This document shows, piece after piece, positions 37,049 through 44,767 of a stretch of DNA of 64,000 bases. The position numbers and the translations under genes are program-made. The notes beneath the pieces were generated by a model that searched no databases, was not told the DNA's origin, and saw only the letters and a program-made list of their open reading frames with translations. The DNA is from Mediterranea massiliensis (GTDB taxonomy: Bacteria > Bacteroidota > Bacteroidia > Bacteroidales > Bacteroidaceae), in assembly GCA_015060695.1 (NCBI GenBank), contig SUYA01000005.1:1-64000 (forward strand), given 5' to 3'. Position 1 is the stretch's first letter. The number at the start of each line of letters is the position of its first letter.

Positions 37049-38067
37049 TACTTGCTGTTCTTCTTGTAGTACTTAATTAGTTTCGGAATAACTTCTTCCA
37101 CTGTACCATTAATCACGTAGTCGGCAATGGTGTTGATGGGGGCATTCTCGTCGTTGTTGATAGAGATGATGATACCTGCATCTTGCATACCGGCAATGTG
37201 TTGGATTTGTCCTGAGATGCCACAAGCAATGTATAGCTTAGGATGAACGGTAACACCAGTTTGACCAATTTGGCGGTCATGATCGGCAAAGCCTGCGTCA
37301 ACGGCGGCACGACTGGCACCTACTTCTGCGTGAAGTTCTTTGGCCAATTCGAAGAGCTTGTCAAAGCCCTCTTTCGAGCCCATACCATAGCCACCGGCAA
37401 TTACGATGGGAGCACCCTTCAAGTTGTGTTTCGCTTTCTCTACGTGGCGGTCGATAACCTTTACTACATAGTCTGTTTCGGGCACATACTTGGCAACGTC
37501 GTGTTTCACCACTTCGCCCTTGTAGTTTTCGTCAAGGATTTCCTTCTTCATCACACCTTCGCGAACGGTTGCCATTTGTGGGCGGTGTTCGGGGTTTACG
37601 ATGGTTGCAACGATGTTACCACCAAACGCCGGACGGATTTGGTAAAGCAAGTTTTCGTAAGTTACGCCGGCACGTTTATCTTCGTGCGAACCGATTTCAA
37701 GTTGAGTACAATCGGCGGTCAAACCACTTGTTAAAGCCGATGATACACGTGGGCCAAGGTCACGACCAATAACAGTTGCGCCCATCAAGCAGATTTGTGG
37801 TTGCTCTTCTTTGAAGAGGTTTACCAAAACCGATGTGTGCGGCAATGATGTATAGGGGAACAAGCCTTCTGCGTCAAATACGTGCAATTTATCCACACCA
37901 AATGGCAATACTTGTTTTTCAATGCCATCCAAGTTTGTACCAGCCGCAATAGCTTCCAGTTGACACCCCAGTTGGTTAGCTAACTTACGACCTTTGGTTA
38001 GCAATTCAAGGCTTACGTCGGCCACTTGTGCGCCTTCAAGCTCCAGATATACAAATACGTTATTCAT
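37048..38067 (-). CDS. etfA: electron transfer flavoprotein alpha subunit
   Basis: 339 residues. The N-terminal ETF fold starts NNVFVYLELEGAQVADVS. The C-terminal FAD-binding domain carries GYGMGSKEGFDKLFELA, the GQTGVTVHPKLYIACGISG signature and QHIAGMQDAGIIISINND. With EtfB it accepts electrons from the acyl-CoA dehydrogenase downstream. It starts five bases after the etfB stop. Confidence 0.94.
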   Translation of the reverse strand: MNNVFVYLELEGAQVADVSLELLTKGRKLANQLGCQLEAIAAGTNLDGIEKQVLPFGVDKLHVFDAEGLFPYTSLPHTSVLVNLFKEEQPQICLMGATVIGRDLGPRVSSALTSGLTADCTQLEIGSHEDKRAGVTYENLLYQIRPAFGGNIVATIVNPEHRPQMATVREGVMKKEILDENYKGEVVKHDVAKYVPETDYVVKVIDRHVEKAKHNLKGAPIVIAGGYGMGSKEGFDKLFELAKELHAEVGASRAAVDAGFADHDRQIGQTGVTVHPKLYIACGISGQIQHIAGMQDAGIIISINNDENAPINTIADYVINGTVEEVIPKLIKYYKKNSK

Positions 38068-38072
38068 AATTT

Positions 38073-38966
38073 TTATCCAATCGTATGGTTAGCTAATAGT
38101 TCTACAATTAAGTTTTCAATATCTTCGTCGCTACCGGTCATCGTTTTGCTTTCTTTGGCTTGGAAGATGATGTTTTCAATCTTCTTTACTTTGGTGGGCG
38201 AGCCACTCAAACCACACTGTGCGGTGTCACCGTTTACGTCGGCTACGCTCCATTCTACTATATTTAAATAAGGAAGTTTGTCGTACAACTCTGCATAAGG
38301 CAATTCAGCACCTTCTTTGGTAATGGCAGCTTTTTCTTGTCCACCCATGGCACGTTTGTATTTCATCACCAATTTAGCATTGCGTGGACGACAAGGTGCT
38401 GCACTACCATTTACAGTCAAGACAATAGGCAGCGGACCTTCTACTGTCTCTACGCCACCATCAATGTGACGTTTTACAGTAATGCGACGAGCTTCTTCAT
38501 CTACGTTCAACACCTCTTCTGTGTAGGTGATTTGTGTTAATCCAAGTTTTTCGGCTACTTGAGGGCCTACTTGAGCAGTATCACCGTCGATAGCTTGGCG
38601 TCCACCGATAATCAAATCGAAATCGCCAATCTTTTTGATAGCGGTAGCCAAAGCATAAGATGTTGCCAATGTATCGGCACCGGCAAATGCACGGTCAGTC
38701 AGCAGGTAACCGTTGTCGGCACCACGATAAAGTCCTTCACGAATAATTTCGGCTGCACGTCCGGGACCCATTGTGAGGATGGTCACCGTAGAGCCAGGAT
38801 GTGTCTCTTTCAATCTGAGTGCCTGTTCAAGGGCATTCAAGTCTTCCGGGTTGAAAATGGCCGGAAGTGCCGAACGGTTAATAGTACCGTCAGCATTCAT
38901 GGCATCTTTCCCAACATTTCTGGTGTCAGGAACTTGTTTAGCCAATACTACAATTTTTAAACTCAT
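38073..38966 (-). CDS. etfB: electron transfer flavoprotein beta subunit
   Basis: 297 residues. The start LKIVVLAKQVPDTRNVGKDAM is typical. The AMP/FAD-site segment GADNGYLLTDRAFAGADTLA and GGRQAIDGDTAQVGP are family signatures. It is the first gene of the etfB-etfA-TonB-like-acyl-CoA dehydrogenase operon, behind a consensus promoter at 39011-39041. Confidence 0.94.
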   Translation of the reverse strand: MSLKIVVLAKQVPDTRNVGKDAMNADGTINRSALPAIFNPEDLNALEQALRLKETHPGSTVTILTMGPGRAAEIIREGLYRGADNGYLLTDRAFAGADTLATSYALATAIKKIGDFDLIIGGRQAIDGDTAQVGPQVAEKLGLTQITYTEEVLNVDEEARRITVKRHIDGGVETVEGPLPIVLTVNGSAAPCRPRNAKLVMKYKRAMGGQEKAAITKEGAELPYAELYDKLPYLNIVEWSVADVNGDTAQCGLSGSPTKVKKIENIIFQAKESKTMTGSDEDIENLIVELLANHTIG

Positions 38967-39010
38967 ATTATTTAGTAATTAAGTATTAGTATTTCTTTGT
39001 TATGAACTTG

Positions 39011-39041
39011 CAAATGTACGCAATCTGTTCGTTTTACCAAA
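39011..39041 (-). promoter_or_regulatory. etf operon promoter
   Basis: On the minus strand TTTG (39038-39041) and TACATTTG (39011-39018) are separated by 19 bases, about 45 bases before etfB. Confidence 0.75.
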
Positions 39042-39081
39042 GAAAATGCACAAAAAAACAATATTTGAGCAATAAAAGAAA

Positions 39082-39107
39082 GGATGCAACCATGTGTGAT
39101 TGCATCC
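39082..39107 (-). terminator. terminator of the C1B peptidase gene
   Basis: GGATGCAA (39082-39089) pairs with TTGCATCC (39100-39107). The minus strand continues TTTCTTTTA. Confidence 0.85.
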
Positions 39108-39145
39108 TTTTAAGAATTATTTAACAAGAATAATGCTTTTTGTTA

Positions 39146-40357
39146 TTACTTGATACCCAATTTCTTGGCAATGGCTTTGGGAAGAGCATCTTTGTGAACC
39201 ACAATGTTCATAGTCTTATAGCGTGCAAAAGCTTTCGATGCATACCAAATGCCATCGTATTTACCACTCTTTCCCCAAGAATTCTTTACCATGTAGTATT
39301 CATTGCCTGCTTGATCCTTGGCAATACCATAAATCAACATTCCGTGGTCATCGGTTGTTTCCCAATTATCGTAAGCCTTTTGGCGTTCTTCTTGGGTACA
39401 CCACTTTTGCGGTTGTGGTTTTTCATTCAGTTTCTTTTGAGCCGGAGTTAACTTCAACCAATGGGCCATGTCACTACCGCTCAGTTCTTGGGCTTTTTCA
39501 GCATCGGGCATTACGGCTACACCGTTTCTTGTAAAGCCCTCTTCGCTTACGTCGCTACCCCATGCAATGGTATATCCGTTCATGATGGCATTGTCGAATA
39601 CTTCCATCAGTTCGTCTATGGGCAGATTGTATGATAAAGCCCAACGCCAGTTGTCGGGAATTTCGATTACGAATTGGCTATAGAAAGGATGGTGAGTATA
39701 AGAAGTCAGTGACACATAGTCGCTGGCCTTCAAGCCGGTTGATTCGAAGAAGGACTTCGGAGTATATTCCTTACCGTTGTAAGTGAATGTTTCAGGCGCC
39801 TTACCTAAATAGATTTCATGGATGGCTTCGATAGCTTTTTTCCACAGAGGTACACCGGCTGCATCGGTTTGCAAGCTGCGCAAGCGGCCTTCTGCAATGG
39901 CGGCTACTACAGCATCGCTTACAGCTGACAGTTCGGTATGGTTACTCAGTGTGTCACCATACATTACACCGGGACGCATTTCTGCTTCAGGAATCAAACC
40001 ATATTTCTCCATACCATAAAGAGCATCGTAGAAACTGCCACCTTGTGAGAACGAAACGTCGCCATGGGTGCGCACAGCCTTGTCGGCACGGTCTAAGTAA
40101 GTTTTCTGTACAGTGTACATTTCAGCGAAGTCGTATTCGCCTTTTCCCATGCGCAGCAATTCAGCTTCCAAGAAACCGAAGCTTGAATAACACCAGCAAG
40201 TACCGGCACGATTTTGATTCTTAACACTTGTGATAGGATTTTCCTTCACGGTAGTAAATACGAAGCCCTCTTCCTTTTCTTGTTTGGGCGCTTCTTGTGC
40301 CGAAAGGTTTAAACTGAGCAAACCTAAGGCACCCATTAGTAGTATTGATTTTCTCAT
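39146..40357 (-). CDS. secreted C1B cysteine aminopeptidase (bleomycin-hydrolase family)
   Basis: 403 residues. Signal peptide MRKSILLMGALGLLSLNLSA. The catalytic Cys lies in NQNRAGTCWCYSSFGFLEAE (about 46-65), the His in TTDDHGMLIYGIA (about 347) and the Asn in MVKNSWGKSGKYDG. Cytosolic PepC enzymes lack a signal, so this one is an envelope peptidase, as often seen in Bacteroides. It has its own promoter and terminator and is divergent from the patatin gene. Confidence 0.92.
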   Translation of the reverse strand: MRKSILLMGALGLLSLNLSAQEAPKQEKEEGFVFTTVKENPITSVKNQNRAGTCWCYSSFGFLEAELLRMGKGEYDFAEMYTVQKTYLDRADKAVRTHGDVSFSQGGSFYDALYGMEKYGLIPEAEMRPGVMYGDTLSNHTELSAVSDAVVAAIAEGRLRSLQTDAAGVPLWKKAIEAIHEIYLGKAPETFTYNGKEYTPKSFFESTGLKASDYVSLTSYTHHPFYSQFVIEIPDNWRWALSYNLPIDELMEVFDNAIMNGYTIAWGSDVSEEGFTRNGVAVMPDAEKAQELSGSDMAHWLKLTPAQKKLNEKPQPQKWCTQEERQKAYDNWETTDDHGMLIYGIAKDQAGNEYYMVKNSWGKSGKYDGIWYASKAFARYKTMNIVVHKDALPKAIAKKLGIK

Positions 40358-40395
40358 TTATTGGTATATTTGTAATAAAACAATATTTCTGCTGA

Positions 40396-40403
40396 CAAAG
40401 ATA
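40396..40403 (-). promoter_or_regulatory. -7 box of the C1B peptidase gene
   Basis: Reads TATCTTTG on the minus strand, 38 bases before the start codon. No clear -33 box. Confidence 0.6.
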
Positions 40404-40426
40404 GTGAGAATATTGCAAACAAAAAC

Positions 40427-40434
40427 TATCTTTG
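40427..40434 (+). promoter_or_regulatory. -7 box of the patatin gene
   Basis: TATCTTTG followed by C, 19 bases before ATG 40454. It is back-to-back with the C1B peptidase promoter. Confidence 0.65.
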
Positions 40435-40453
40435 CAACGTTTTTATACAAATT

Positions 40454-41311
40454 ATGGATAGAAAAACAGTACAGATAACTCCTAAAACCGCATTAGTACT
40501 TGAAGGTGGTGGTATGCGTGGCGTATTTACCTGCGGTGTACTCGATAGTTTCATGGATAGAGGCATCCGTTTTCCTTACACTATCGGGGTAAGTGCCGGT
40601 GCCTGCAACGGCCTTTCTTATATGTCTGGTCAGCGAGGACGTGCCAAGTTTAGCAACATTGATTTGTTGGAAAAGTACAACTATATCCGCCTGAAATATT
40701 TGTTGACCAAGCACAATATTATGGATTTTGACCTCTTGTTCCATGAATTTCCCAATCACATAATACCTTACGATTACGAAGCCTATGCTCGTTGCCACGA
40801 ACGTTATGTAATGGTTACTACAGACTGTATGACCGGAAAGGCGTGTTATTTTGAAGAGAAGCATAATCCGGAACGCATCATTGAGATTGTTAAAGCCTCC
40901 AGCAGCCTTCCTTTTGTCTGTCCCATTGCTTATGTTGATGGTCATCCTATGCTGGATGGGGGCATTGTGGATAGTATTCCTTTGCAACGTGCCTATCAAG
41001 AAGGATACGACCGTAATACCGTAGTAGTGCTTACCCGCAACCGCGGCTATCGGAAGGATGTGAAGGGTACCAAGGTGCCTCCTTTTATTTATAGAGAATA
41101 TCCACATTTGCGCAAGGCTATCAATCATCGAGGTTATCTTTACAATGAGCAGTTGGAGCTGGTAGAACGTTTAGAAGATGAAGGTCGCATAACCGTTATC
41201 CGTCCGCAAAATCCCATTCGGGTTGACAGGATAGAGAAAAATATAGATAAGCTGAAAGAACTCTATGAAGAGGGTTATCGCTTGGCTCAAGAAATCACTT
41301 TTCTTCGTTGA
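40454..41311 (+). CDS. patatin-like phospholipase
   Basis: 285 residues. The oxyanion-hole motif is GGGMRGVFTCGVLD (about 17-30). The nucleophile elbow is GVSAGACNG (about 45-53) and the catalytic Asp motif is LDGGIVDSIP near 170. These form a Ser-Asp dyad lipid acyl hydrolase. No signal peptide is present, so it is cytosolic or peripheral. It resembles the YjjU group of bacterial patatins. It is read separately from the cytochrome bd genes, which have their own -7 box. Confidence 0.9.
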   Translation: MDRKTVQITPKTALVLEGGGMRGVFTCGVLDSFMDRGIRFPYTIGVSAGACNGLSYMSGQRGRAKFSNIDLLEKYNYIRLKYLLTKHNIMDFDLLFHEFPNHIIPYDYEAYARCHERYVMVTTDCMTGKACYFEEKHNPERIIEIVKASSSLPFVCPIAYVDGHPMLDGGIVDSIPLQRAYQEGYDRNTVVVLTRNRGYRKDVKGTKVPPFIYREYPHLRKAINHRGYLYNEQLELVERLEDEGRITVIRPQNPIRVDRIEKNIDKLKELYEEGYRLAQEITFLR

Positions 41312-41412
41312 AACGGTGCTATTCCAATAGCTTTTCTTGGTTTTATGATATTCTAAAAGTTGGTTTTTGAAAAAACTGCCAAACATATTCTTTCCTTTAT
41401 AATAATTTATAT

Positions 41413-41420
41413 TATATTTG
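41413..41420 (+). promoter_or_regulatory. -7 box of the cytochrome bd operon
   Basis: TATATTTG followed by C, 26 bases before the ATG at 41447. It also argues against the in-frame ATG at 41360. Confidence 0.65.
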
Positions 41421-41446
41421 CCGTAAGAATCTATAGATTGGCAAGT

Positions 41447-41671
41447 ATGAAGAACACCGTCGTTTCTATTTGGAATTTTTATATTGATGGCTTCAAGAAT
41501 ATGACTTGGGGTAGAACCCTCTGGTTATTGATACTCTTGAAAGTCATCATTCTTTTTTTTCTGTTGAGGCTCTTCTTCTTTCAACCGGTGCTTGCAGGGA
41601 AAAGTGAGGAGCAGAAGATAGAGCATGTAGGCGAACAACTTGTCAAACCGTTTAAGGACGTTAATCAATAA
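41447..41671 (+). CDS. small membrane protein DUF4492, cytochrome bd accessory candidate
   Basis: 74 residues with one strongly hydrophobic segment (LWLLILLKVIILFFLLRLFFF, about residues 25-45, truncated here) and a charged C-terminus. The start MKNTVVSIWNFYIDGFKNMT resembles the DUF4492 family, which I recall as linked to cydAB in Bacteroidetes. It lies 12 bases before cydA. The position suggests a single-span helper subunit, like CydX or CydS of other bd oxidases, but the sequence is not obviously homologous to those. Confidence 0.8.
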   Translation: MKNTVVSIWNFYIDGFKNMTWGRTLWLLILLKVIILFFLLRLFFFQPVLAGKSEEQKIEHVGEQLVKPFKDVNQ

Positions 41672-41683
41672 ATCTTAGATATT

Positions 41684-43171
41684 ATGGTAGAAACAGCATT
41701 AGTAGATTGGTCGAGGGCACAATTTGCACTGACGGCCGGTTACCATTGGATTTTTGTGCCGCTTACGTTAGGCTTGGCCATCATTATGGCCACCATGGAA
41801 ACCCTTTATGTAATCAAGAAGGACGAGTTTTGGAAACAGACGGCTAAGTTTTGGATGAAACTTTTTGCCATCAATTTTGCAGTTGGCATTGCCACAGGTA
41901 TTATCCTTGAGTTTGAGTTTGGTACCAATTGGAGTAACTACTCTTGGTTTGTGGGCGATATCTTTGGTGCTCCATTGGCCATTGAGGGTATCTTAGCTTT
42001 CTTTATGGAAGCAACATTCTTTGCAGTCATGTTCTTCGGATGGGAAAAGGTGAGTAAGAAAGCTCACCTGACGGCTACATGGCTTACCGGTATAGGTGCC
42101 TCTATATCGGCCGTGTGGATATTGATTGCTAATGCATGGATGCAACATCCGGTGGGCATGGAGTTTAATCCGGATACGGTGCGTCACGAGATGGTGGATT
42201 TTTGGGCTTTGGTGCTCAATCCGGTAGCCATTAGTAAGTTCTTCCATTCGGTGTTCAGTGGTTGGATGACGGGTGCTATCTTTGTGATAGGCATCAGTTG
42301 TTGGTATCTTTTGAAGAAGCGTGAAACACGTTTTGCCTTAGCCAGCATTCGTGTGGCTGCCCTTGTGGGGATAGTTGGTACTATGGCTGTAATGATTAGC
42401 GGAGACAGTTCTGGTATTCATGTGGCCAAATATCAGCCAATGAAGTTGGCTGCAGCCGAAGGCTTGGAAGAAGGGGGTGAGTGTGCTCCTTTCTCGGTAG
42501 TGCCGGGAGTTGAAATACCGGGAATGCTTTCCATTCTTGCCACTCACGACATTGACGGTTGCGTGCCGGGCATTCAAGACCTCTTGAATGGTTATACCGA
42601 TACCAAAGGCAAGACCTACATGTCGGCTGCGGAAAAAATAGAGCGAGGACGGTTGGCATTGGATGCATTTAAGACATATCGGTCATTGAAGGATAGCGAC
42701 CCTAAAGCAGCAGCCGAAGCTCGTCAGGTGTTAGAAGACAATGTCGATTATTTCGGGTATGGCTATATTGAAAATCCCGAAGAGTTGGTTCCTCCCGTTG
42801 CTTTGGTGTATTGGGCATTCCGTGTAATGGTAGGATTGGGTTCTTTCCTTTTGTTGCTTATGATAATTGTCTTGTGGGCCGAATGGAAGGGTAAACTTAC
42901 TCAGATGAAGTGGCTGCAATGGGTGGCACTGTGTTCCATTCCTTTGGTCTATCTGGCCGGACAAGCCGGTTGGGTAGTTGCCGAAGTGGGGCGCCAACCG
43001 TGGGTTATCGAAGGGCTCTTGCCGGTAAAGGCAGCCGTCTCCAGTGTAAGTGTAGCTGCTGTACAAACCACGTTCTTCCTATTCGTGGCTATATTTACCT
43101 TGTTCCTTGTCATCGAACTGCGCATTTTGATAAAGGCAATTAAAGAGGGACCAAAAATAGAAACCGTATAA
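41684..43171 (+). CDS. cydA: cytochrome bd quinol oxidase subunit I
   Basis: 495 residues, nine or so membrane spans. Haem ligands are visible: the His of GYHWIFVPLTLGLAI (near 19) for the high-spin haem, the His in ISKFFHSVFSGWMTGA (near 187) and the Met in VYWAFRVMVGLG for haem b558. GRQPWVIEG is conserved. The Q-loop is of the short type. It oxidises menaquinol and reduces oxygen with high affinity, letting a strict anaerobe use nanomolar oxygen. Confidence 0.95.
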   Translation: MVETALVDWSRAQFALTAGYHWIFVPLTLGLAIIMATMETLYVIKKDEFWKQTAKFWMKLFAINFAVGIATGIILEFEFGTNWSNYSWFVGDIFGAPLAIEGILAFFMEATFFAVMFFGWEKVSKKAHLTATWLTGIGASISAVWILIANAWMQHPVGMEFNPDTVRHEMVDFWALVLNPVAISKFFHSVFSGWMTGAIFVIGISCWYLLKKRETRFALASIRVAALVGIVGTMAVMISGDSSGIHVAKYQPMKLAAAEGLEEGGECAPFSVVPGVEIPGMLSILATHDIDGCVPGIQDLLNGYTDTKGKTYMSAAEKIERGRLALDAFKTYRSLKDSDPKAAAEARQVLEDNVDYFGYGYIENPEELVPPVALVYWAFRVMVGLGSFLLLLMIIVLWAEWKGKLTQMKWLQWVALCSIPLVYLAGQAGWVVAEVGRQPWVIEGLLPVKAAVSSVSVAAVQTTFFLFVAIFTLFLVIELRILIKAIKEGPKIETV

Positions 43172-43189
43172 AAAAGAGGAGAGATAATT

Positions 43190-44332
43190 ATGATTACGTA
43201 TGAATTCTTGCAACAATATTGGTGGTTCTTGATTGCCTTGTTGGGTGGACTACTTGTTTTCCTGCTTTTTGTGCAGGGAGGTAATGCTCTTATATTCTTG
43301 GTTGGAAAAAGCGAGGATGAACGACAACTCATTGTCAACTCTACCGGACGAAAATGGGAATTGACCTTCACGACACTGGTAACCTTTGGCGGTGCTTTCT
43401 TTGCATCGTTTCCACTCTTCTACAGCACCAGTTTCGGAGGCGCCTACTGGGTGTGGGTATTGATACTTATCACCTTCGTATTTCAAGCCGTTTCTTATGA
43501 ATTTCAGAACAAGGCGGGAAACTTGTTGGGTAAAAACACCTTCCGTCTTTTCCTTACCTTGAACGGCTGCTTGGCACCGTTGCTCATTGGTACAGCAGTA
43601 GGAACCTTCTTCACCGGTTCGCAATTTGTAGTAAATAAAAATGCGGTGGGCGACTTAGCTTCTCCCGTCATAAGTCGCTGGTGTAACGGTTGGCATGGAC
43701 TGGAAGCAGTAGCTAATCCATTCAATGTGGAATTTGGACTGATGGTGATGTTGCTGGCCATAACACTTGGCGCATTATATATGATAAACAACATTGCCGA
43801 AGAGAGTCTGACCATTCGTTTGCGTCGCATTGTGCTTTACTGTTTCACAGCCTTCCTTGTGATGCTGATATTGGTACTTTACCAACTGCTTACTATGGAA
43901 GGATTTGCCGTCGATGCTACGGGAATGATATATATGGAAGCAGGCAAGTACCTGAATAATCTGCTACAAATGCCCGTTGTGCTCACCATCTTCTTGCTGG
44001 GCGCAGTTATGCTTGTTGTGGGCGTACTACTAACCGTGTTGAAAAAGTCGTTTAACCGAGGTATTTGGTTAGCCGCTCCCGGTACCGTATTGGCAGTAAT
44101 GGCCCTCTTCTTAATAGCCGGCTACAACAACACGGCCTACTATCCATCTACAGCCGACATACAAGCATCCCTGACGTTGTCAAACAGTTGTTCCAGCGAG
44201 TTCACACTCCGTACAATGGCCATTGTTTCGCTGATAATTCCATTCGTCTTAGCTTACATCGCCTACTTCTGGCGTCAGATGGATAAACAATCGCTGACCA
44301 AAGAAGAACTGAAGATCGGAGAAAAGTATTAA
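43190..44332 (+). CDS. cydB: cytochrome bd quinol oxidase subunit II
   Basis: 380 residues with eight or more membrane spans. The start EFLQQYWWFLIALLGGLLVFL and the VQGGNALIF segment are typical of Bacteroidetes CydB. NSTGRKWELTFTTLVTFGGA corresponds to the conserved segment after helix I. It pairs with CydA to form the oxidase and starts 18 bases after cydA. No strong terminator follows; the next feature is the palindrome array. Confidence 0.93.
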   Translation: MITYEFLQQYWWFLIALLGGLLVFLLFVQGGNALIFLVGKSEDERQLIVNSTGRKWELTFTTLVTFGGAFFASFPLFYSTSFGGAYWVWVLILITFVFQAVSYEFQNKAGNLLGKNTFRLFLTLNGCLAPLLIGTAVGTFFTGSQFVVNKNAVGDLASPVISRWCNGWHGLEAVANPFNVEFGLMVMLLAITLGALYMINNIAEESLTIRLRRIVLYCFTAFLVMLILVLYQLLTMEGFAVDATGMIYMEAGKYLNNLLQMPVVLTIFLLGAVMLVVGVLLTVLKKSFNRGIWLAAPGTVLAVMALFLIAGYNNTAYYPSTADIQASLTLSNSCSSEFTLRTMAIVSLIIPFVLAYIAYFWRQMDKQSLTKEELKIGEKY

Positions 44333-44380
44333 TTGCAAATAGCTGACCATCAGTAGCTTATATTTTTTATGTAAGTTGGC

Positions 44381-44490
44381 CAACTACCTATAGATAGTTA
44401 CCCGTTTACCTATAGGTAGTTGGCTCACTACTTATAGGTAGTTGCTCTTCTACCTATAGGTAGTTGAACAATCAGCTTTAGAAAGTTATT
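44381..44490. repeat. five-unit palindrome array, exact 22-bp period
   Basis: Palindromes of the type ACTACCTATAGGTAGT are centred on CTATAG-like cores at 44388, 44410, 44432, 44454 and 44476, each exactly 22 bp apart. The first four cores are CTATAG, CTATAG, TTATAG and CTATAG; the fifth (CTTTAG) is degenerate. Spacers are unrelated. It lies between cydB and the promoter at 44544. Twenty-two bp is close to two helical turns, as for cooperative dimer binding. Confidence 0.85.
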
Positions 44491-44543
44491 CTGTCTTTTT
44501 TATTATTTCTTTACCTGCCCCTAAATTTCTTCTAAAAAAACAC

Positions 44544-44574
44544 TTGCACTTCTATCTTGAACTTAGTAATTTTG
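44544..44574 (+). promoter_or_regulatory. promoter of the microprotein/adhesin operon
   Basis: TTGC (44544-44547, one mismatch from TTTG by type) and TAATTTTG (44567-44574) are 19 bases apart. The transcript would start about 75 bases before the 36-residue ORF. Confidence 0.6.
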
Positions 44575-44656
44575 CAAAAAAATAGTTGTAGGTAGCGATT
44601 TTAAAGAGTATCCGATCGCTTGTTAATGATAATAGGAACTTAAATATCTAAATTTT

Positions 44657-44767
44657 ATGGAAATAATTGTTGATTATGAATCTCCCCATGTGGAAATTAT
44701 CGAAGTAGCTATTGAGCAAGGGTTTAATATGAGTATGCCATACGATGAAGGAGGATTTGTGCAATGA
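44657..44767 (+). CDS. 36-residue microprotein
   Basis: ATG 44657 to TGA 44765-44767. The sequence begins MEIIVDYESPHVEIIEVAIE and ends GFNMSMPYDEGGFVQ: an acidic, Val/Ile-rich first half and a Gly/acid-rich tail, with no signal peptide. The stop overlaps the start of the adhesin gene (ATGA), so the two are probably translationally coupled. The pattern Y-x-SP-x-VEII-EV-x-IE-x-GF resembles small conserved ORFs I associate with fimbrillin-like genes in Bacteroidales, but I cannot verify that. A precursor peptide, chaperone or regulatory peptide are all possible. Confidence 0.65.
   Translation: MEIIVDYESPHVEIIEVAIEQGFNMSMPYDEGGFVQ

Noticed and set aside
44381..44490. CRISPR array
   Set aside because: Units are short palindromes with 22-bp period and no unique spacers of about 30 bp; no cas genes are near.
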